Source of the DNA: Sitta carolinensis
Taxonomy: Eukaryota > Chordata > Aves > Passeriformes > Sittidae
Assembly (NCBI GenBank): GCA_032173965.1
Contig: CM063292.1
Location: 8,466,001-8,530,000, forward strand
DNA length: 64,000 nt
Reading direction: 5' to 3'
Part shown: positions 44,905 through 55,543 of the stretch, in pieces
How the letters are laid out: the number at the start of each line of letters is the position of its first letter
Numbering within the stretch: position 1 is the stretch's first letter
Notes under the pieces: model-generated
Seen by the model: only the letters and a program-made list of their open reading frames with translations
What the model was told of the DNA's origin: nothing
The model's database searches: none
Made by a program: the position numbers and the translations under genes

Positions 44905-47900
44905 AAAACCCAAATATTTTCACATCAAATGGTTTGCCATGGGGGTGGAGGGGTGGAGGTAAGAAATGTAGCACAAGTTGCTGTTTGAGAAAACAACAGC
45001 ATAGATATTTTGCATCAAGTCAGCGTTCAGTTGGAAGTTAACTCTCTGGAAATGTGCTTCCTCCTTTTACATTAAGAATTCCCTGTAATCCACCTGGAAG
45101 TTTAACACCTAACTGAGAACAGTGCTAAGAAGGACCTAAAATTATGCCCCCATCACAATGAAGCATTTCAATTTTTACCATGAGCTGCTATTAATCAAAT
45201 AGTAAATATTTAGTTTTAGGAGCAACAAGACATATAACTGATATAGAAATCATTTCAGTATGCAGGCAATGAATACTCCTTAACTTTGAAGTTTTATCTT
45301 TGAGGAATCCATTGCAATTTAATAATTAGTGTGCTCTTCAAAGTGGAGAAAAATATCTTGAAAAAATCCAGCTTCACCCTCTAAAAATTCCTCTGCTTTA
45401 GGAAGGAATTTGTGTTTTTCTGTCACTGAAGGGCACACATTCAAGGTTACCTAGTCTGCTCTAAACATAAATCAGCATTGTGTCTCTGTTCTCCAGCTGA
45501 AGAGAAGACTGTTGTGTGCATGTCTGAGAAGAAATATTCTTGCACACCGAGTTTGCTCACTCCAGAGTGCACTGAGCCAACCAGCCATTCCAGCACTGAA
45601 ATCCTCCCCAAGAGCCTTCAATTCTCACCATATTCTTCTCTCCACAGGAACTTCATATCCAAGGACTAGTGGCACACACATTTCCCAAGAGAAGGACAAA
45701 TATGCAGACTAACCCTTAGTCAACAAAGCTGCCATCAAGTATGTTCTCCTCCTATCAAGCTCTCTGCTCTTTCACATGATTCCAGCATTCACACTCACCT
45801 AGAAACAATTTTGTTTTCAAGGGTAAACAGATCTGTTAATAACTGAGTAACTTAGCTTTATACTTACTCTGCATTTTGATAGACTTCTACTGAGATATTA
45901 AGTCCTTCCAATTCTTCCTTTAAGATCTGCAGGTCTGAGTTTACGAAGCTCAGTTCCAGCAGTACCTGCTCTCGTACTTTGTTGTTGGTGGTTGCTCTGC
46001 AGAGACAAAGAACATTTTTATTGCTGAGGAAAAGGTTTTCTACAAGCTTGGCTGACCCCTTCAACCTTCAATGCAAGCATTCTCAGCATTTTTAAGATTT
46101 TATCTCCTTAAGAGATGATACAAAACCTCCTGTTACAGAATTTATTACGTTTTTCTGTCAAGAGAGTGCCTGGGATAGTTTCCAGATAGAAGCATGCAGC
46201 CACAGAAGATTCCTATATGCCAAATATTCCGTGTACGATTAAGGGTCAAGCTTATTTTTGGATACATTAATCAACAGAACTCAAGCATCTTAAGCAGAAT
46301 CACTCTCCTATTTTCAGATTATGCAATTTTTTTTGGTCAAAGATAGGTGGGTGGAGGTGGGAGGAGTCAGGAGACATTCTTCAGCAGAGAATTCCCCACC
46401 TTATAAACTGAATAAAGATCTGTTGAGACTTCTGCTCTTAAGAATAAAAGAAAACTTGATCCCAAAAGTTATTACAGAAAGCAGTATATTTCAACCAGAT
46501 CTTTTTAATACAAGACAATTTTCTCTGAAATTTGATTTTGTTGGATGTAAGCATGATTTTGTTTGCTTGTTTCCTTTGCAGTTCATGTATTTAAATGGCA
46601 ACACTTTGAACAGCAAGCTCAATGGAAGTTAATGGAAGTTATCCAACCTCCCCTGAGCATTCCTCTGTGATTAATTATTTGTGCATTTATATCACAATTT
46701 CTAACCTGGTTCTCCATACTGACAGTTTTATTAGAATATTACTCTTTTCAACATACTTAAATCATCTGTATCTATAAATCCACAGGTATGCATTTAAGAT
46801 AAAAGGGATCCATGTTTAAGATACTGTATCCTTATATTAGAGTCTGAATCTTAAGACAATAACAAACTTAAATTTGCAGCATTTTGCATTTACCTTTATT
46901 TTAAAACAGAATTCACCTTCCTAAGTATTTATGAGCAACAACCTCATAAATCCAGGCTCCACTTAGAGCAGTTCTCCAGCTTTATGGAGCACCTTGATGA
47001 AGAAATAATTATTCCAAGACTAAAATTCTAGGTTTGTTTTTCATATTATAAATGAGTTATCTGTGATTTTTCTACGCTGTACTTTATTGAATACCTTGGA
47101 TTGCTTAAATTTACCAGTGTTAACATCTGTTGCCTTCATAAGCCAAACTGGAGACAAACATCTGGTGGGGAGGATCCTCCTTGATAAAGGCAGCACCTCA
47201 CAGATAAAAGGGCAAGTTTTGATGCTACAAGCACTTGAATTATGATACATTAATTATGATATATATCCATGTTTGGTCTAGCTTACCATCCTCCACAGCA
47301 GGGATTCTAATCTCTTCCTCAGAAACCCCAAAGTTTCATCCTGATTGATTCTCTATTTGCTCTATTGCTATGAACATCCACATCAATTTACCTGGATTAC
47401 CTTCCCATGGTTTTTACACTGTAGACATAATTTTTAGTAACTACCAAGGGAAGACAGCTACAGGGAAAAGATTCACGTAACTACACTCAATTTAATTTTA
47501 ACTTCCAGACAGTAAAAAGGAGAGGGTGACTTGTAGAAACTCTAAGAACAAAAGTCTTTGCACTATATAGATCATGTGCTTCAAGCCTAGTGCTTACTTC
47601 CATCCAAAAGTAAAGAAACCTGCATTTCCAGTGTTTCTCAAATCCTACTCCAAGAGGCTTCTTGTGGACAGCAACTGATTTGGTTTTTTTAGAACTTGAT
47701 GAAATTCAAACAGAATCTGCAAACACAAAGCTTGTCTCAACTAGCCATGTGAACTGTCAAGTGCTCAGGTTACTTTTAAAATTGTTTCTTTCAAAGAACT
47801 AGCAAGTTTTAATAGTTCGACAGGTGTAAATTCGTTTTAGATTTCTAAAATCTTAAACATCAGTCTGTTCCTCTACTCTTAAGTAGATTTAGTTCCCACT

Positions 47901-50900
47901 CCTGTAAATAGCAACTTCAGTACTTCAGCAGTTAATACTGGCATCAGAAACTGAACTTTAGGATATCTAGGTTAAATGTGAGCAATTTTCACATTAGATA
48001 TTACTCATCTCTTTAGCCCTTCCTGAACACTCCTGAATCACCAAACAGAAATATTAACTGAATGAAGCATTCCATTTCAAAAACAGGTATAATAATTTTG
48101 CTAACCATACAAAAAGCAGTAAAATTCTAAGTCTCACTCCTTAAGTCAATTACTAGAAAACAAAGCAAACTTAAGTCAGTCATAGAGGCTAAAATTACCT
48201 AAGTTTTCAACCTGTCACATCTCTTGCAAGAGTGGAGATAAAAGCAGGTAACAGACAACAGGCAACCTATTGACTAAAGACAAATTTAAGAAAATTTAAT
48301 TTACTCAAGCATTTTCACTTCTTTAAGTATATTTACCAGATTTTGGTTTTGAAGACCCATTGTTGCTCCAGCTCCAGAGCAACAGACACTACAGGAAACT
48401 ACTGCAGATGAGAATTGGGCTAATTTTCAGTTCTTCTGTGTAAGAAGAAATCTACAGGCTGTTTGCCAAACAGTAAATCACAGCCTCAAGACAGGGTCAA
48501 TACAAGGCTCTTCCTATGGGGACAGCCACACATGGAAACATACCCTAAAAAATGTAATAGATGAAGTTACCTCAGACAGGAGGGAATTTGTAGGAGGATT
48601 TGGTGGCAGCCCAAATTACAGGTGTGCTACCCTGCTACTCCTGAATCATTACTGCATGGAGTGAAAAGGCAATGGACAATCCTTTGGACTATGCACAGAG
48701 CTAAAGGATCTTGGAAAAGCCAACAGCACAGTGGCAACACCTTGATTTGATTTGAGGAGTAAAAGGGACTCATTACAATACTCAGCAAGGTTCACTTGCC
48801 ACTTGCACTAGCAATAAAGCTGAACAAAGAGAGCAACCTAAGGGTGTCTCTCATTTACTACAGCAGAGCAATGCTGAAAGTGCCCATGGAAGCAAGGAAT
48901 GACTGTAGAGCTATAGCTTGAAAAAATTCAGGGAGATTCACAAATCATTCTTCAGTAAGAGATGCAGCATGTTTGGGGAAAAAAAATGAGAAAATATGAT
49001 AGCTAAGAGACTTATAAAAATTAAAAGAAAATTAAACAATTATTGCTTGGGCAAAGAAACCATGACACATACCTTAAAAGATTTTCAGCACCAGCTCTCA
49101 TTCTCACTGCTCTTAAGATCTGTTGGTTTAGAACAGCTCTTTGATTTTGCAGTTTGCTTCGTCCAGTCTCAGCAAGAGGATTACATCCCTAGAATTAAAA
49201 AAAAAAACAAGTTTTTTGTTGCTGTTTAAAGAAACTTAAGAGGGACTAATATTAAATTTAAATGAACTTTAATGGCATAGGTTCTGCATGAATACAAATT
49301 AGCTACCTTGACATCAGTGATGATCTGGCATCAACAACAGTATTTTTTGTCTCAAACTTGGTCATTAAAACCAAAAGAGACCATGACCACAGTACATTTT
49401 AACATCAAAATCCAGACAGAAAATATTTGTTTTAGATCTTAAGCACACATGTGAGCCAGTCTCTTCTCCCCTGAAAATATTTTCAAGATATTTTGCAAAT
49501 GCAACCAAATTTGACCATGTTATTAGGTTTCTAGGATTTTACGAACACGGTATCTGGCAAGACAGCAACTCCCATCAAAGCTTCTGCTTAACCCTAGCAA
49601 AATAGCAGAGTTCCCTAGATAGACAGATAGATTAGATAGACAGATGCAGCCTTGAAATACAACTATGTCCAAAACAGACTGTGGTGCTTCAAGTTTGGGG
49701 CTCAAAAACCTGCTCCCAGTTTTAGGATCTCTGATCTTTCCTCCTGGTGGCTCAGACCTTCAGTACAATTCCTCCCCCTCCTTCCCTAGGCACCTCTCTT
49801 CACATCTCAAATCTACCAAAATAGAGCTTAACAGGGTAAAATGATTATGCAGTCAGACTGTTATCAAATTAGGCTCTTAAAAAGTAAAGTGTGAAACTCA
49901 GAATTCACAATGCCCCCGGGTATGTGCATACCTCAACCAAGTACAAGACTCCAACTGCTGAATTCTGTGTTTGAGCAGGGCTGAGCCATTGTATTCTGAG
50001 CACTGATAAGCTGAGACTGCCACAGATGAATAGGAGTGCACTGCAGGAGGAGAGGCATCCAATAATGCCAGGGCATCCAATAAAGCCAGGGCCACCAGGG
50101 CATCCAATATTGCCAGGGCATCCAATAATGCCAGGGCCACCAGGGCATCCAATAATGCCAGGGCCACCAGGGCATCCAATAATGCCAGGGCATCCAATAT
50201 GGCCAGGGAATCCAGTAATGCCAGGGCATCCAGGGCACCACTGCCCACAGTGCCGGCAGCAGGAACACAGCAGCAATTCTCCAGCAGGGAACCCAGAAAA
50301 ATCAACCTCTCTGTGCTGCCAGAATCCCTGGATGAGTGGAACTCCTCGGCAGTGGCACCCAGGGGCAGCAGCTCCTGTTCCAGGCAGAGCGGAGGAGGAA
50401 GGGAGGGCACGTGAGGGGGAAGCCAGAGGGGAGCAGGTGCTGCAGGAGTGGGATGGGAGATTCCTCTGCAGGCTGTGGTGGGGACCATGGAGAAACAAAC
50501 CGTCCCTGGGAATGCGGGATGTGCACGGGGGAGGCAGAGATCCAGGGGAAAAGTGCTCACAGTGGGGTGGGTGGATGCTGGAGAAAGCTGGGATCAGTGG
50601 GAGACCCCAGTGGAGAGAGAGCCCTTGCTCCCGAACTACAGCAGCCTGTGTTTAGAGAACAGATGACCCACCCACACCACAGCAGTTCAGGGATGATGTT
50701 TGGCCGTGGCAGGGACCCCACAGCCCAGCCCAGCCCAGCCCAGCTCAGCTCAGCACAGCCCAGCTCAGCACACACAGCCCAGCACACACAGCCCAGCCCA
50801 GCCCAGCTCAGCCTCCTCTGCCTGAGGGAGCAGATGCTCTCCAATGCCAAACTGCCCTAAACCCCCACATCCCCTCTCCCTGAGCTGTTGGTGGGAAAGA

Positions 50901-53900
50901 GAGAGGGGCTGCAGGGAAAAAGGTGGTTTAAAGGCTTAATTTTACTTCTCATTATCCTCCTCTGATTCTGTTAATAATCAATTTAGTTTATACCTTTAAA
51001 TCTGAACCTGTTTTGCCCTTAGAGTGTTTTTCTCCCAGTCCTTATCTCGACCCATGAGCCCTTCCTTAGTTTCTTTTTTTTTTTTCCTCCCTCTCCTCTG
51101 CCCAGCTGAGAGCAAGAGAGGTCGAGCATATGACTTGACTTTCATGAGTGCTGGCACTTGGCCAGTGTCAAACCACGACACACATTGAAGATGGGCTCTT
51201 CACTGGAGGGAACACACACATGCAGCAAACCCATTCATTCACCTCAGATTAGAAGTTGTTCTTTAACTACCAAATACTTTATGCTCCTTTACACCCAATT
51301 ATACACAAAGACATAAGCAAGGCACACTTCAGTGTATGACATGGTCCTGTAGCCACAAGTTGCTTTCTGCTCTTAGTCTGGTTCTTTTTCTGGACTGCAG
51401 GTGTTCTTCCCCACGTTGCTTTTCCTTCATTTTGTGTTGCATAAAAAAAGCAAGAAAAGTAGTCTTTTCTACTACTGCTATTCAAAGCCTTATCTCCTTC
51501 CATTCTATCCATGCCATTTTTCATTTGAACATCACCTATTATTTCCTTTTGCTCTTGCATTCATTTTCAGTATTAAACTCACATCTCAGACCTGTTATCT
51601 CCATAATTATGCACAGGTATTTCCTTCCAATTTATTTCTTGACCTTATTTCAATCATCCTACTAAAATATATCCTTGCCTTGCCCTTCATGTTTTTCTGT
51701 AAAGCTGCAGCTTCATCCCAGAACTCCCTGGCCCTTTTTGTGTGCCAAACATGTTTGATAACATCATTCAAATACTTCTTTACACCTTCCCTTCTGGGAA
51801 ATTTTCCCCAAATGGGGAAACTATTCCCAAACCCATGAAGCTCACAGATGTGATCTCTTCATTTTAATGAACTTCCAAGCCAGCTCCCACTGAGCAATGA
51901 GTACAGAACTGCAGGGAGCTGAAATTCCCTGCAAAGAGAAAAAGCCTAAGAGATGTTTCCCCGCATTTCAGGTCCCCATAGGAAGGAAAAGCAGTGCTGG
52001 GCCCTGACAGACCAAGATATCTGTGTAACCCCCAGTGTGCCTGCAAGTGGGACTGCTGTGCTAAGAGGCTTCCCATGGAGAGAGGAGTCTGTTTCCAGGA
52101 TAAGCTCACCTGCTGCAAACACAGGGCTCCCATCAATTCCTAGAGAAATTAATATTCTTACTTTTTGGAAAATGCTGCTTTTTACATCTCCTGCACAGGG
52201 GATGAGGACACTCAGTTTGTGCTCATTTGCAGGTTTAAACTCTTTATTGTAATCAAGCTGCCACAGAACTGATGGGGAGAAGTCTGTGTAGAGGACGGCG
52301 AAAATAACCAATATCTGAAAAAAAACCCTCAAGAAATACACAGTCTGGGAAAGATACCCCCTTGGATAAAGCACAAATTTTGGGTACTAAAATGTTATTT
52401 AGCAAACAGGCCCAAGCAAGTGCTTAGTTTTGTCTTCCTCCATGCAGAAGATGCCTTTCCCAAACAGCATTTCTACATTGTTGACATCAGAAGTCCAGTC
52501 ACAATGAATGCAAAAATCATGACTGTTTGCCAAACAATGAGTAATGGCAGCAAGTATTCGAAATTAACATAAATATGATTTATGAAGTAGTGGTTTGAAC
52601 TTTTAAGATGAGCCACACTGTCTGAAGGTGACACAGAGTTGAAACTGGGTGTGCCTCCTTCAGGTAAAGGAAAACAATCCTTTCCAGCCAGTGCTGCTTG
52701 TCAAGCCCAGCAGTGTACACAAATGGCCATATCCTCCAGGTATTCAAACATTAATGTTTGAATAACAAGTAGGTATGGAACTTATGTACACAGCTTCTCT
52801 GGGTCTAATAGCAAACTGCATATTTCACACCAGGATTTCTAGAACTGATCCCAAGTCCTGCTAAATTGTCATTTCCTGACCTTCTTGTGGTACTATAATG
52901 ATTAATGTTTCTTTTGGCAGTTGAGTTTTGAAAGTTTAGCTATATACTGCAGATCTTTCAGAAACACAGGTTTTCTCTGAGGGTTTTGTTGTTTATTGTT
53001 TTTTGTTTTAATAAAGAAGTGGGGCAGAGCTGGTCTTCCAGAGCCTGATCTACTTGTGCCATGAAAGGAGTATTTTATAGTTCTAAGTGCCTGGCCCAAA
53101 GATTAATATAAACTTAAAGAACTAATTACTGTATTAGATTCCAAATATGTATTTCCTACATGAACTCCATCTTGTCACAGCACTCATTAAGCAAAATTTA
53201 ACATTCATATTTCATCAGAGCAGCTGTCTCTTGACTAACCAAGTTTCAGGTGATTCTTAGTTTCACATGAAAGCCTACTTTCTGCTTTAGGTTTTATGAA
53301 TCTGTACATAATGAGTGGATTTTCAATGACAAGGGTTATGAATCATTGCTATGTTGTTTCTGTCCTGCCAGACAAGTGGAAAGAGAACAAACAGCCAAAT
53401 AAATATTCCTGTGTCAATGCTAATGTTGATGGTTACCTGGCTACTAATGACTTAGAAAGAACCCCATGAGCTAAACCCCAGTGGAAGGACAGGTGTGGCA
53501 GGTTGGTAAACTGATACATTAACAGGTGGGGGGAAGCCCTGCAGAAAAAAAAAGCCCAAAAACAGGGGAAGGACACAGTTAATTAGGGAAGTGCTGATTC
53601 ATGAGCTAGCTACCATACCTATCATCATCTTCAGTCTGGGGCTTCACTCACAGAGCTGCTTGCTTCTGCTCTCAGCCTTGCTCCCTGACACAGGGCACTA
53701 AAATACAGTCATTTAGGGGGGTAAGTATCTAGCCTGACAGGTGGAAGCAAAGCTTTAAGAAAGGGGGAAAACTACACATCTTTGTTCACCTGATCAGGAT
53801 CTAAAGATTTCTTAAGCTAGCTGTCCTATTGCTCTGCCTAGCACAGTGGACTGCTATCCAGAACAACCAAACTGAAGCCAGGATGCTTCGTGCTGAGCCA

Positions 53901-55501
53901 GCCAATACCTAGAGAGCTGCAAAATGTTAACCTTGGAAAATTAACTTTTTATTAACATTTATTGCAACTTGCTGATTGGGGAGAGAAATTTGAAAATGTG
54001 GCCAGTGTAGGGGGTTACCAAGCTATAAGCCAAGGTGCAAAAAGTAAAGAACTTGCTAAGTGTCTCTTTCTTGCTCAGCTCCTACCCACCAAAAAACCAA
54101 ACAAGAAAAACAAAAGCAAAAAAACACCCCCAAATAAACAAACAAAAAATAAGGCAGGCATAGCCCTACTAATAGGTCATCACACAAGCACCGGATCAGC
54201 ACTATATTATAAATATCCTGACTTCTGTATGTTGATGTGTCTCAGGGATATTTAATTTGCAAAAGCTTACTGGTTAAGTGGGGTGGTGTACTGTTAAAAA
54301 AAGAAACAAAAACAAAGAGGGGGGAAGGTACTTCTCTCCTAAGAATTCAAAGGTAACTAACAAAACCCAGAAAGACATCTGAGAGGCCGAGCAAGCCACA
54401 GACAGAACCATGGCAGGTGCAAAAAACTAAAGATGGTTGGGAGAAGCATCTCGTAAGCAAAGCAGCACATGCCAACAGACCTGCTTTAATTACCATTGGT
54501 CTGCTGAAAAATACCTCCTGTCTAAATGCGTTGCTCTACTTTTAAAACAAATTGTTCTTTGCTCTTACCATTAGTTTTGTCATTATTTTCATAGAGGAGA
54601 AAGACTGGGGGCAGAATTTGGATGGCTGTGTGGGATATGCATTGCTGATTCAGAGATTGCTCTCAGTAACAGTGAAAGAATGTGAAACTCCACACAGAAT
54701 AGGTCAAGAAATGAGGCTCATGGTCCAAAGCACTCACACCATCCAGGAGAACAGGTACAGTGTGCCCTGGCAAGGTACACTGAACCAAGCCAAGATAAAC
54801 ACAACAGTAGCAGAACCAGTTCCTGCTACATTATCTTTCCAGAAATTAAAAAGTTCCAGGCAGAAGCTCCATCTTCCTTTTGGTGGAAAGTCAGGTGCTC
54901 CTTCCCTTTTGCCATACCCCCTTCAGGACACAGCAAGGATATTTTTCGCTGTTGTCTGCTTTGCTTAAAAAAGAAAAATTTTTCTCACAAGTTTGGTTGC
55001 AGCTCATCAAACAGCTAAAGAGGGTTGTTTTGGAGGGGTGATAGAAGAAGTAAACAAGGGCAACAGTGACACAGTTATACATACCCTGTGTGGCTGCACA
55101 GGTAATTTCCTTAAAATTAGATGATTAAAAAAGAAAAAACATCAGCAAAAGATACGCCAGCATTGAGCCAGCTCAAAGCATTTTACAGGTTTAAGGAAAA
55201 TTTAAATTTTGCATATATAAATGATAGGTCTTTGTCATGGGGAAAAGGAGATAATGGAAAAAGGAGATAATGGAAAAAGACATAAAAAGGGGAAAAGGTC
55301 CATCCAGAGCAGCTCTGACATCACTGGGAGGGAATGGGGAGGGTAAATCTGAGAAAGGGTGCAAGTGGATTTCAGTTGCTGGCACCCATCCCATCCCAGA
55401 CTCACATGGCAGTCACTTTTTGGTGTGACAACACAAACCAAAGCAGGAAACACAACTGTGCATTTCTGAGCAGTCAGAGCTTAACGGGCTCCCCTCCCTA
55501 C

Positions 55502-55543
<42 letters not shown>

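Larger units (their letters stand above)
49911..51180 (-). mobile_element. Large solo LTR, ERVL-like, in RHPN2 intron 1
   Basis: On the minus strand it begins TGTCGTGGTTTGACACTGG, a start I recognise from common passerine LTRs, and runs 1270 bp to CCCGGGGGCA. The flanks CACAA (49906-49910) and CACAT (51181-51185) are a 5-bp duplication with one mismatch, as expected of ERVL-type integration. All the ORFs here (collagen-like, Pro/Gly-rich) fall inside this non-coding LTR. A (CCCAG)n-like tract and a minisatellite lie within it. Confidence 0.72.

Noticed and set aside
49898..50860. Collagen-like and Pro-rich ORFs (220, 209, 197, 174 codons)
   Set aside because: They fall inside a solo LTR with recognisable ends and near-matching 5-bp flanks. 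No start, signal peptide or splice support.
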